This document shows, piece after piece, positions 28,191-36,774 of a DNA stretch of 64,000 nt. The notes under the pieces were generated by a model. That model searched no databases. It was not told the origin of the DNA and saw nothing but the letters and a program-made list of their open reading frames with translations. The stretch covers positions 2,108,001 to 2,172,000 of the forward strand of contig NZ_CP045732.1 in the NCBI RefSeq assembly GCF_016864235.1, in the 5' to 3' direction. Each line of letters begins with the position of its first letter. Position 1 is the first letter of the stretch. Origin of the DNA: Legionella sp. MW5194 (GTDB taxonomy: Bacteria > Pseudomonadota > Gammaproteobacteria > Legionellales > Legionellaceae). The position numbers were made by a program, and so were the translations under genes.

Positions 28191-28559
28191 CTAAGGCTTA
28201 AACTGAATCATGACTTTTTGTGTCGTTCCTCCCTTAGGCTCCCAGGGACGGGCATAACGAAACGTCATGACGCTGCTTTCCGGCAAGGCAGCTCCCGCAT
28301 TAATCGCGAAGGTGAAAACCATTTGTCCCCCGGCCCCGATCAATTTTGTTTGAGGCGCTACGTACTGACTGCTCATCAGCTTAAACAGGGTTTGATCGTA
28401 GTTTTGCACGGTCCACTGATACCCGGTGGTAGGATTAGCCTGTAGCGTGACTTTAAATTGCTCCTCTTGGGCGGCAACATTCAAGGTCATTACGGGGTTG
28501 TTGGCGGCGTGAGCAGCAAAACCCAGCATTAACAGGATTCCCTGGATTAGTTTTTTCAT
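28191..28559 (-). CDS. Chagasin-type (I42) cysteine protease inhibitor
   Basis: The 122-residue protein has a signal peptide (MKKLIQGILLMLGFAAHA) and the three inhibitory loops of chagasin: NPTTGYQW, GAGGQMVF and RPWEP. Such proteins block papain-like cysteine proteases. The signal peptide directs it to the periplasm or outside, where it could protect against host lysosomal cathepsins or control an own protease. It ends 7 bases from the convergent kinase gene. Confidence 0.88.
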   Translation of the reverse strand: MKKLIQGILLMLGFAAHAANNPVMTLNVAAQEEQFKVTLQANPTTGYQWTVQNYDQTLFKLMSSQYVAPQTKLIGAGGQMVFTFAINAGAALPESSVMTFRYARPWEPKGGTTQKVMIQFKP

Positions 28560-28690
28560 GATTTCTCGCGTGGTTAGCGGTGTTTTTAAGTATACGCCTT
28601 AAATTCACAGCCATAAATGAATTTATCCTTGGACAATTCCCCGCTCCCAGGCACTATACTAATGATCATTCATCTGCCGCAAGGAGCATT

Positions 28691-29686
28691 ATGAAAGCCG
28701 TAGGATATCAAAAAACCGGGCCAGCCAATGTACTAACCGACATTGAATTACCAATCCCCACCCCCGGCGATTCTGATCTTTTAGTTGAAGTAAGAGCGGT
28801 GGCAGTGAATCCCGTTGACTGCAAAGTCCGCGTTAAAGCCAACCCGGAAGAAGGCGATTACCGCATTCTCGGCTGGGATGCCGCCGGGGTGGTGAAGAAG
28901 GTGGGCGCCAAGGTGTCGTTATTTAAACCCGGTGACGAAGTCTGGTATGCGGGTGATCTGATGCGGGCAGGTTGCAACAGTGAATACCATCTGATTGATG
29001 AAAACCTGGTGGGCAAAAAACCCAAAAATCTGTCGTTCACCCAGGCTGCGGCCATGCCCCTGACCAGTCTCACTGCCTGGGAATTGCTGTTTGATCGCCT
29101 GGCCATTGATAAAAACGAAAAAGCGTCGATTTTAATTACCGGAGCTGCAGGCGGCGTGGGATCCATCCTGGTGCAATTGGCACGTCAACTGACGTCGTTG
29201 ACTATCGTAGGGACGGCCTCGAGACAGGAAAGCATTGACTGGATACTCAAGCAAGGCGGGCATTTTGTTATTGATCACACCCACCCCATGCTGGATCAAC
29301 TCGTTCATTTTGACATCAATCAGGTGGATTATGTCGCGAGCTTAACGCACAGTGATTCGCATGCGGAAGAATTGATCCGTTGTTTGAAACCCCAGGCGAA
29401 ATTTGCCTTGATTGACGATCCGGTCAATCTCGACATCAAGCTGTTTAAGTTAAAAAGCCTGTCTATTCATTGGGAAATGATGTTCACCCGCTCGATGTAC
29501 AAAACAGCGGATCGCATCCAGCAGCATGCCATTCTCAATCAAATCAGCGAGCTGGTTGAAAAAGGCAATCTTCATACCACACTCAATGAAACCTTTGGAC
29601 CCATTAATGCGGCTAACTTAAAGCGCGCCCATGAACTGATTGAAAGCGGCCGTTCACGCGGCAAAATTGTATTAACGGGTTTTTAA
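28691..29686 (+). CDS. Zinc-independent MDR-family oxidoreductase (quinone reductase-like)
   Basis: A 331-residue medium-chain dehydrogenase/reductase: MKAVGYQKTGPANVL, the segment VRAVAVNPVDCKVR, and the NADP loop ITGAAGGVGSILVQLA. The structural and catalytic zinc ligands of alcohol dehydrogenases are missing, placing it near the quinone oxidoreductase/crotonyl reductase branch. The ATG at 28691 directly follows AAGGAGCATT. The substrate is not predictable. A thiolase gene follows on the same strand after about 60 bases. Confidence 0.85.
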   Translation: MKAVGYQKTGPANVLTDIELPIPTPGDSDLLVEVRAVAVNPVDCKVRVKANPEEGDYRILGWDAAGVVKKVGAKVSLFKPGDEVWYAGDLMRAGCNSEYHLIDENLVGKKPKNLSFTQAAAMPLTSLTAWELLFDRLAIDKNEKASILITGAAGGVGSILVQLARQLTSLTIVGTASRQESIDWILKQGGHFVIDHTHPMLDQLVHFDINQVDYVASLTHSDSHAEELIRCLKPQAKFALIDDPVNLDIKLFKLKSLSIHWEMMFTRSMYKTADRIQQHAILNQISELVEKGNLHTTLNETFGPINAANLKRAHELIESGRSRGKIVLTGF

Positions 29687-29747
29687 CCGGCAAACTGACA
29701 GAGAATTACTAGACTATTAATAGAGCCCTTGACAGCGGATACCAACC

Positions 29748-31022
29748 ATGAAAACGCGCGCAGTGTACATTGCAGGGAGTGCCCGCATTCCCTTTGTCAA
29801 ATCGATGACGGATTACCGGGACGTGCAAACTCAGGATTTAATGATTGCCTCCCTGCAACGGCTGGTCGATACCTTGCAGTTAAGCGGCCGAACCGTCGGC
29901 GACGTAGGTCTTGGGGCTGTCATTAACAGTTCCATGAACTGGAATCTGGCCCGAGAAGCCGTGCTGGGCACCACGCTCAATCCCGATACACCCGCTTATA
30001 CCCTGCAGAGAGCCTGTGGTACCAGTCTGGAAACCACCCTGCAAATTGCCTTGAAAATTGCCAATTATCAAATGGACGACGGCATTGCCGGCGGCGTTGA
30101 TTCCAACAGTGACCTGCCGGTGATGTTTCGTCAATCCTTTACCCGCATTCTGCTGAAACTCAATGAAGCCAAAACCCCCATGCAAAAAATAAAGGCGGTG
30201 CTGTCATTTAAACCCAGCCATTTTAAACCGCAATACCCCTCGGTCAAGGAACCCCGCACAGGCTTGTCCATGGGTGAGCACACCGAAAAAATGGTCAAGC
30301 AATGGCAGATAAGCCGTAAAGATCAGGATCAACTCGCCTGGGCCAGTCACCAAAAAGCCGCCCGAGCCTATGACGAGGGGTTTTATGATGATCTGGTTTT
30401 TGACTTCAAGGGCTTACGCCGCGACGGCACCCTTCGTCCAGACACTACGCTTGAAAAACTTGAAAAACTCAAACCCGCTTTTGATAAAACAGCGACGGGA
30501 ACCTTAACCGCCGGCAACAGCACGCCACTGACCGACGGCTCGTCGGCCGTGTATTTAGTCAGCGAAGACATTGCCAAACAACACCGCCATCCCCTGTTGG
30601 CCCGTTTCGTCGACGCGCAGGTGGCTGCGGTGGATTTTGTTCATGGCGAAGGGTTGCTCATGGCGCCTACCCGTGCCGTGTATGAATTATTGTACCGCAA
30701 CGGGCTTAAACTGCAGGATTTTGATTTTTATGAAATTCATGAAGCCTTCGCCGGTCAAGTGCTGTGTACACTCAAAGCCTGGGAATCCGAGGAGTATTGC
30801 CGCAATGTGCTGAGAGCAAAACAGGCCTTAGGTCCCATTGATCAAAGCAAAATGAACATCAAAGGCGGAAGTCTTGCGCTGGGGCATCCGTTTGCGGCCA
30901 CGGGGACACGCATTGTCGGCACCCTGGCTAAATTACTGCATCAAAAAGGCTCCGGGCGCGGGTTGATTTCCATCTGCACCGCAGGCGGCATGGGCGTAGC
31001 GGCCATTCTGGAAGCCGTTTGA
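29748..31022 (+). CDS. Acetyl-CoA C-acyltransferase (thiolase)
   Basis: The 424 residues contain the thiolase catalytic Cys in LQRACGTSLET, the motif EIHEAFAGQVL, the His in GGSLALGHPFAATGTR, and the C-terminal catalytic Cys in ISICTAGGMGVA. Its length is close to FadI-type thiolases of fatty acid beta-oxidation, but biosynthetic use (for PHB, for example) cannot be excluded. No hydratase/dehydrogenase partner gene lies beside it. ETF-QO, which takes electrons from acyl-CoA dehydrogenases, is 2.3 kb downstream. Confidence 0.9.
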   Translation: MKTRAVYIAGSARIPFVKSMTDYRDVQTQDLMIASLQRLVDTLQLSGRTVGDVGLGAVINSSMNWNLAREAVLGTTLNPDTPAYTLQRACGTSLETTLQIALKIANYQMDDGIAGGVDSNSDLPVMFRQSFTRILLKLNEAKTPMQKIKAVLSFKPSHFKPQYPSVKEPRTGLSMGEHTEKMVKQWQISRKDQDQLAWASHQKAARAYDEGFYDDLVFDFKGLRRDGTLRPDTTLEKLEKLKPAFDKTATGTLTAGNSTPLTDGSSAVYLVSEDIAKQHRHPLLARFVDAQVAAVDFVHGEGLLMAPTRAVYELLYRNGLKLQDFDFYEIHEAFAGQVLCTLKAWESEEYCRNVLRAKQALGPIDQSKMNIKGGSLALGHPFAATGTRIVGTLAKLLHQKGSGRGLISICTAGGMGVAAILEAV

Positions 31023-31027
31023 ACGCG

Positions 31028-33085
31028 CTAAACCCAATTGCACATCCTGTTCTCCTCATTTAAATCGTCATCGACTGCGTCCCGGGGCCTCACGTTGCCT
31101 TGTTGGTAATCATCATGAACGGCTTTCAATTCTTGAACACAGGCCGGCGATTTTTGAAATCCAAACCGACGGGCGATGGAGACTATTTGCTGCATTTCAT
31201 GAATTTTAGCCTCGCTGGCCTTCACTTGAATGAGTTGTGTGGCTTCCTCTGCATTCTGGCTTTTCTCAAGCACTTCCCGTTTGGACAACCCCGCGTAACG
31301 CTCACGGTATTCATCACCCGATAAAGGCAGGTACGGTTTATCGTTCAGCAGACGGCGAGTGGCAAAATGGTAATCGCCCAGATCCTGAATACTCATTCTG
31401 GCGCTCATTTCCTTGCGGTAGATGTCTTTTTCAGGATTTCTCGGCAATAGGGGATCATGGCAATCAGCGATAGTCGGCTTATTTAAGCCCGCCAGCGTCT
31501 GGATGCTCTTAATGACGCAATAGGTTAAAAAGGCCAGGAAAGGCACTGCCGCCAGCGCTAAAAAAAAGGCCGGCGTCACCAGAGGTGCACACACCGGGAT
31601 GAAGGGAACAACAAGCATTGTGGCCGCAATCAACACTATCCCGGTACCCAACAAAGCCTTCACCCAGACTGGACGCTCGGAAACCCAGTTTAGAAACGAG
31701 TCAAACTCTCCCCGTTTGCGGAAGGTAAAATCATCGTAGAGCAGGGTAAGCATCAGGTCAGAAAAATAGCCCCAGATGAGGGCTGAGCAAAACGCGCTGA
31801 CCAGCAATCCCAGGAGAGCGGCCCCAGGAATGGCCAAGACCGGGATTAGCGCAGGAAACAAAAGAAACAGGGTTAAAAAACCAAGGATCAGACTGACCTG
31901 CCGCTTATGGGCCCAAAGGTAGCGCAATGCAGGCAAGGCACCGTAGCGAAAAGGCACGAGTACTGAATAATAAAACACACCGCGCAGCAATCCATAGAGC
32001 CAGAAATTGCGCTTTTTACGTTCTTCATTGTCCGCCCTGGTATCGACTCCAACGAATTGGGTGTCTTCATAGCCGGAATAAATCATGGCGTGATCCGTCA
32101 GGGGATTCAATTGCTTTTTGCGCACTTCGGAGGGAATCACGTGCACAATGTCCCAGTCTTCTTTCCATTCGCCGAATTTGGAGATGGGATCATCCCCCTG
32201 TTTGTACACACGGACTTTCAGGTTTTTATTGGTTTTACGAATGTCTTCCCAGCGATCATACCGGCTTTTTTTAAGCCAGGATTTGTACAGTCCCGGCGGA
32301 TTAAACGCATCAACGCGGCAGAGTTTATCACCCTGATCAATGGCCAATAACAGGGACAAGGCACCACCTAGACTTGTACCGCAGACACAGGGTTTTCTAC
32401 CCTGCCGATTAAGCCAGCGCACCATGTTATCGCGGCCGTTGCGGTAAAGTTTTTTTCCGGCGGTTTCAAACCCTTCGAGGTCGGTATTCACCTGCGATAC
32501 AAATCCCTGGCCGGCAGGATAGGTTGTTCCCATGAACACAAGGTGCGGTGAAGCATCCGGGTGATTGATGGGTTCAAGGCCGTAAGCGAATACGCGGTCT
32601 TCTTCACTTAAGAACAGTTTTTTAAATCCAGAGACGGGGGTCAGTTCAATGGGAACCACCTTGTAGTGCACCATTTGCCATCGCTTATTGATGCATTGAG
32701 GAATAGTAAAGCATTCATAAGGCGTAATGTCGCTAAAAGGCAGCAGGCTTAAGCACTGGCTGATGTACAGTTCGGCCTGGCGCTGCTGCAGAGGGTCAAG
32801 CTGCTTGCCCTGCAACTGGTGAAATACATGGTCAAACCCTTGCTGGAAGGCCACGCGCATGGCACGCATCAATTCCTGATCGCGAGACCAGAAGACGGCT
32901 TTGAGGACCTTGTGAGTGAGCAGGGACTTGACCTCATCCTGCCATCCCATGGTGAGGATGCGCAAGGCGTTGCGGGCAATAGCCAATGAGGCAGGCCATC
33001 CTTCAAGCCCATCGAGAGGCTCCAGTTCAGCACCTTCATAAAAATGTATGCGCAAACCGCCTGCGTAATGTTCTCCATCCTGCAT
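31028..33085 (-). CDS. Alpha/beta-hydrolase (lipase-like) protein with membrane region, likely effector
   Basis: I do not recognise an ortholog. The 685-residue protein has an N-terminal soluble part with a lipase-type nucleophile elbow CGTSLGGALSL (Ser238). Candidate acids are at VDAF (Asp259) or QGDDP (298-299), and a candidate His is in DHAMIYSG (His332). Two hydrophobic blocks follow (about 395-460 and 495-550), each long enough for two or more membrane helices, and then a charged helical C-terminus that ends DDDLNEENRMCNWV. The start ATG at 33085 has AGGAG 7 bases upstream; the open frame runs 17 codons further. The layout, soluble lipase plus hairpin-like membrane anchors, suggests action on host membrane lipids. 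Confidence 0.65.
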   Translation of the reverse strand: MQDGEHYAGGLRIHFYEGAELEPLDGLEGWPASLAIARNALRILTMGWQDEVKSLLTHKVLKAVFWSRDQELMRAMRVAFQQGFDHVFHQLQGKQLDPLQQRQAELYISQCLSLLPFSDITPYECFTIPQCINKRWQMVHYKVVPIELTPVSGFKKLFLSEEDRVFAYGLEPINHPDASPHLVFMGTTYPAGQGFVSQVNTDLEGFETAGKKLYRNGRDNMVRWLNRQGRKPCVCGTSLGGALSLLLAIDQGDKLCRVDAFNPPGLYKSWLKKSRYDRWEDIRKTNKNLKVRVYKQGDDPISKFGEWKEDWDIVHVIPSEVRKKQLNPLTDHAMIYSGYEDTQFVGVDTRADNEERKKRNFWLYGLLRGVFYYSVLVPFRYGALPALRYLWAHKRQVSLILGFLTLFLLFPALIPVLAIPGAALLGLLVSAFCSALIWGYFSDLMLTLLYDDFTFRKRGEFDSFLNWVSERPVWVKALLGTGIVLIAATMLVVPFIPVCAPLVTPAFFLALAAVPFLAFLTYCVIKSIQTLAGLNKPTIADCHDPLLPRNPEKDIYRKEMSARMSIQDLGDYHFATRRLLNDKPYLPLSGDEYRERYAGLSKREVLEKSQNAEEATQLIQVKASEAKIHEMQQIVSIARRFGFQKSPACVQELKAVHDDYQQGNVRPRDAVDDDLNEENRMCNWV

Positions 33086-33300
33086 GCTTTCACTCCTGTT
33101 ATTAATCGCTGAGCCTGGCAATCTGCAAAGCGGCAAGGTGAATAGAAACGGTTCAAGTCAACCTGCGCTTGCGCTCACCATCATATAACAACTGGTTCCT
33201 GAATTTAACACGGTTCCGACCGGGACTTCCATGACAAAACCCTTGCTATTCAATGGCATTAAGGTAATCTTTTACGACTTTGCTAAAGAAGGAATTTGGT

Positions 33301-34938
33301 GTGGAACACGAAACGATGGAATACGATGTGGTCATTGTTGGTGCGGGTCCTTCTGGATTATCAGCCGCGATTAAACTCAAGCAATTAGCCGCCGCTCAAA
33401 ACAAAGACATCTCTGTCTGTGTCCTTGAAAAAGGCGCTCAGGTGGGCGCTCACATCCTTTCAGGCGCAGTCCTTGAACCGCGAAGCCTTAAAGAATTGCT
33501 GCCGGACACCTGGCAGGAAGCCCCCTTGAATACGGCCGTGACCGAAGATGCCTTTTATTGGCTGACCAGCAAACGCGCTTTTCGCATGCCAACACCAAAA
33601 CCAATGAAAAACGAGGGCAATTACATCATCAGTCTCGGCGAACTTTGCCAATTTCTGGCGGTTCAGGCTGAAAATCTGGGCTGTGAAATTTACCCGGGTT
33701 TTCCTGCGTCTGAAATTCTCTACAACACCCACGGCGAAGTCATTGGCGTAGCAACCGGCGATGTCGGAATTGACAAAAAAGGCAACCAAACCAGCAACTA
33801 TCAACCCGGCATGCATCTTCATGCCAGGCAAACCCTCTTTGCCGAAGGCTGCCGCGGGCAATTGAGTCAGAACCTCATGCACCGCTTTCAACTGCGCGAC
33901 CAGTGTCAACCCCAGACTTACGGCATAGGCATTAAGGAAATATGGCAGGTCAAACCGGAAAATCATCGTCCCGGCAAGGTCATCCATACTTTCGGCTGGC
34001 CTTTAGACAACGCCACCTATGGGGGTTCATTCATTTACCACCTCTCCGATAACCGCGTGGCCCTTGGTTATGTCATCGGCCTGGATTACCAGAATCCCTG
34101 GCTTAATCCTTTTGCAGAATTTCAACGCTTCAAAACCCATCCCTTTGTGCGTAAAACACTTCAGGACGGTGAGCGCATCAGTTACGGCGCGCGGGCATTA
34201 AATGAAGGAGGCTGGCAAGCCATTCCGAAATTAACTTTCCCTGGAGGAGCACTCATCGGCGATGCGGCGGGTTTTTTAAATGTACCCAAAATCAAGGGCA
34301 CACACACTGCCATGAAATCGGGCATGCTGGCTGCCGAAGCCTGTTTTGAACTCTTGATGGCAGGCAATGCCGCAGAGGATAAACAAACAGAGCTTAGGGC
34401 TTATCCTGAGAAGCTCAACCAGTCCTGGGTGGCTGAGGAATTGTATGCGGTGAGAAACATTCGGCCGGGATTCCGGTTTGGCCTGTTTTTTGGCCTGGCG
34501 AATGCGGCCTTTGAAACTTACATTACCCATGGCAAATCGCCCTGGACATTCAAACACCATGCTGATTATGCCACCCTGCTGCCGGCTGCCAAAGCCAAAA
34601 AAATCGTTTACCCCAAGCCTGATGGCATTTTAACCTTCGATCGCTTAAGTTCGGTTTACCTGACCAATACTTACCATGAAGAAAATCAGCCCTGTCACCT
34701 GACCTTACGGGATCCGGCCCTGGCCATTGCCGTGAATTATCAGGAATACGCCTCTCCCGAGAGTCGCTACTGCCCCGCAGCCGTGTATGAAATCGTTGAG
34801 GAGGAGGTTGGTCCGCGACTGCAGATTAACGCGCAGAATTGCATCCACTGCAAAACCTGCGACATCAAGGACCCGCGTCAGAACATTGTCTGGCAAGCGC
34901 CTGAAGGCGGCGGCGGCCCGAATTACCAATCCATGTAG
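33301..34938 (+). CDS. Electron transfer flavoprotein-ubiquinone oxidoreductase
   Basis: ETF-QO passes electrons from ETF to ubiquinone at the inner membrane. The 545 residues have the FAD-binding motif VIVGAGPSGLSAAIKL, the ubiquinone region, and a C-terminal 4Fe-4S cluster with CPAAVYE, CIHCKTCDIKDP and the end GGGPNYQSM. The start is a GTG at 33301 behind AAGGA; an ATG five codons later is possible. A complete set of the four cluster cysteines is visible. Confidence 0.95.
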   Translation: MEHETMEYDVVIVGAGPSGLSAAIKLKQLAAAQNKDISVCVLEKGAQVGAHILSGAVLEPRSLKELLPDTWQEAPLNTAVTEDAFYWLTSKRAFRMPTPKPMKNEGNYIISLGELCQFLAVQAENLGCEIYPGFPASEILYNTHGEVIGVATGDVGIDKKGNQTSNYQPGMHLHARQTLFAEGCRGQLSQNLMHRFQLRDQCQPQTYGIGIKEIWQVKPENHRPGKVIHTFGWPLDNATYGGSFIYHLSDNRVALGYVIGLDYQNPWLNPFAEFQRFKTHPFVRKTLQDGERISYGARALNEGGWQAIPKLTFPGGALIGDAAGFLNVPKIKGTHTAMKSGMLAAEACFELLMAGNAAEDKQTELRAYPEKLNQSWVAEELYAVRNIRPGFRFGLFFGLANAAFETYITHGKSPWTFKHHADYATLLPAAKAKKIVYPKPDGILTFDRLSSVYLTNTYHEENQPCHLTLRDPALAIAVNYQEYASPESRYCPAAVYEIVEEEVGPRLQINAQNCIHCKTCDIKDPRQNIVWQAPEGGGGPNYQSM

Positions 34939-34997
34939 AGTGAAACCATGCAGTGTTGTTATTTGTACCCTGAATAAGGTAGACTTGCTTGTTTCAA

Positions 34998-35074
34998 GTC
35001 CCGGTGGCACAGCTGGATAGCGCAGCCCCCTCCTAAGGGGCAGGTCGGAGGTTCAAATCCTCTCCGGGACGCCA
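34998..35074 (+). tRNA. tRNA-Arg (anticodon CCT)
   Basis: A full cloverleaf: acceptor GTCCCGG/CCGGGAC (34998-35004 with 35064-35070), anticodon stem GCCCC/GGGGC around the loop CTCCTAA (anticodon CCT at 35032-35034), T arm GGAGG TTCAAAT CCTCT, and an encoded CCA at 35072-35074. It reads the rare AGG codon. Its 3' side borders the accessory block at 35-42 kb. Confidence 0.95.
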
Positions 35075-35109
35075 TTGAAATCAGTTTGCCATCCTTATAC
35101 TAATCAACG

Positions 35110-35136
35110 AAATTGGCAACAGCTTGTTGCCAATTT
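35110..35136. terminator. Perfect 11-bp hairpin after tRNA-Arg
   Basis: AAATTGGCAAC/GTTGCCAATTT with a 5-base loop. It sits between the tRNA (plus) and the end of the convergent gene at 35161. There is no clean T-run outside the stem, but the stem itself ends in T. It probably terminates one or both transcripts. Confidence 0.55.
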
Positions 35137-35160
35137 GTTACACCATTTCGCAATTCGGGA

Positions 35161-36222
35161 TTACATCACAAAATTCGGTCTCTCTTTTGGTTGAGACTCC
35201 TTGTCCAATGGATTTAGCATGTCCATGATTATGTATTGAGCATTTTTTTTAAGGAAAAGAGTGAGATGTGCCTTTCCTAGACTGGACCACCCAGTGGTTT
35301 TATCTTGAACAATATCATTGTAGATTTTATCAACCAATTTCTCATGAATGGTAAGGGATAATTGAGGTCGAAGTGTCTTCAGCAACCCTAACCAATACAA
35401 ACCGAGGGTTGTGGTACATGAGCCTGTCAATGCTGAATTGATTAAATCAGCCACCGTTCGTTCAGCCTTATTTTGAATGTTTTTTACCCATAAATACTCT
35501 AATCCTTTCTTTTCATCGGGACTTAACGTCTCAGATAACACCTGGATCAAAAATTGATAGCCATAGGAAGTTAACGCATCGGTCAGGCCACCTGGTAAAA
35601 AGTTGGATGTTAACCCACCCTTATGGCAGCTCAGTACCAACATCACTTCCACTGCGTCCAAAATGACTTTTAGCTTCTCTTTACTTATACTGTCCAGGGA
35701 AACCTCTGTTTTGTTGGGCTGTACATTGACATATTCCTGGTAATACTCAGGGTATCGTTTTTTTAATTGAGAAAGAAAGCGCTCTTGATCGCGTTCGCTC
35801 ATCGCCGTAGCCTCTACATCATCGAAATGCAGTGTCGTGCGTAGAAAGCCCTTGTATTTATTGGCCAAAAAAACCGTTTCCAATGAATAAGCGATGTACT
35901 TTTTATCCTTTAAATTATCCAGTGAAACAAACACATCATCCTTAAGATAGAGCTCTTCCCAGGTTTCATAAGACTTGGAAGAATAGTCTTTTTCAAAATA
36001 GACTCCAGGCATCATAAACGGCAGTGGATGCTCGTCATCAATGACTTTTGCTATTGAATAAATAGAGTGAAAACTGGCTTCGCAAGGAGCCTCAAGGAAA
36101 GCCTGTTTATTTTTAACCCAGTTTTTCGACAGGATAATAATTTTGTCTAATTTGATATAGCCTGAGTAGGTTTGGTTCATTCCTGTTTTTTTATTGTCCT
36201 TCTTTTCAAATTTTTCCAGCAT
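35161..36222 (-). CDS. Unknown 353-residue protein, candidate effector
   Basis: I do not recognise this protein. It has no signal peptide and no clear membrane helix. The N-terminal half is Lys- and aromatic-rich (YIKLDKIIILSKNW, VYFEKDYSSKSYETWEELY). The middle includes a hydrophobic helix with LDAVEVMLVLSCHKGG, and the C-terminal part is helical (TLGLYWLGLLKTLRPQL). The last residues (DKESQPKERPNFVM) mix Glu with terminal hydrophobics. The base composition looks more AT-rich than in neighbouring housekeeping genes. It is the first gene after tRNA-Arg and has a strong promoter candidate with a PmrA-like box (36285-36317). Confidence 0.6.
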   Translation of the reverse strand: MLEKFEKKDNKKTGMNQTYSGYIKLDKIIILSKNWVKNKQAFLEAPCEASFHSIYSIAKVIDDEHPLPFMMPGVYFEKDYSSKSYETWEELYLKDDVFVSLDNLKDKKYIAYSLETVFLANKYKGFLRTTLHFDDVEATAMSERDQERFLSQLKKRYPEYYQEYVNVQPNKTEVSLDSISKEKLKVILDAVEVMLVLSCHKGGLTSNFLPGGLTDALTSYGYQFLIQVLSETLSPDEKKGLEYLWVKNIQNKAERTVADLINSALTGSCTTTLGLYWLGLLKTLRPQLSLTIHEKLVDKIYNDIVQDKTTGWSSLGKAHLTLFLKKNAQYIIMDMLNPLDKESQPKERPNFVM

Positions 36223-36774
36223 GTTACATCTCTTTACATAATGACCAATTAATTGGTTTTTTGAATAAATATATTTCGGACGGAATTATAAAGAACAAAT
36301 ATTAACCAACGATTAAATCGCTAGTTGGTACAAAGAGGGTTAGCAAATCGTATTGAGGGGGTTTTTAGAGCAGCAAAGAGGGATGCCGACTGGTGTTTAA
36401 AATCATAAATCGCATTTAAATCAAAGACTTGATTATTGATTCATTGATGTTATATCTCGCTCGTTTCAATACGCTATTTCAGAATTCCCGCTGACAGGGA
36501 AGATTTTTCTACGTACAAGTCAGGCGATTTTACACTTCGTTATACTTTCTTTAAGGTTTCTTTTCACGTTAGGCTTTACCGCGACCTCTTTTGCCATGGG
36601 CAACCGTAAATGGCTACCGATTTCGCACACACAACGGGCATCGGGTTTCAATTTAATCGAATAACACTGGCTAATGTAGCATCCCATTTGACCATTCAGT
36701 CACGCTGTGGCAATATGCTTAAAATTTGAACTATCCAGCCTGTCCGTTATTGTTGTGGCGAAATAAGGGAAGCC
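36223..36774. other. 552-base AT-rich intergenic region
   Basis: This region separates the divergent genes at 35161-36222 and 36775-38154. It holds the PmrA-like box and TATAAT for the minus-strand gene, a palindrome CCAATTAATTGG at 36245-36256, and the upstream signals of the LRR gene. A short open stretch around 36536-36664 reads like the end of a signal peptide plus 24 residues but has no start. Nothing else is recognisable. Confidence 0.5.
36285..36317 (-). promoter_or_regulatory. Promoter with PmrA-like box
   Basis: Read on the minus strand: TTTAAT (36312-36317), five bases, GTTAAT (36301-36306), continuing as TTAATATT, then after ten bases a perfect TATAAT (36285-36290). The half-sites are 11 bp apart, the spacing used by PmrA and other OmpR-type dimers. 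Transcription would start near 36278, 56 bases before the ATG. Confidence 0.55.

Noticed and set aside
36536..36664. An open stretch with a signal-peptide-like end between the divergent genes at 36.2 and 36.8 kb
   Set aside because: No start codon or ribosome site fits, and the C-terminal 24 residues have no family pattern; probably chance or a remnant.
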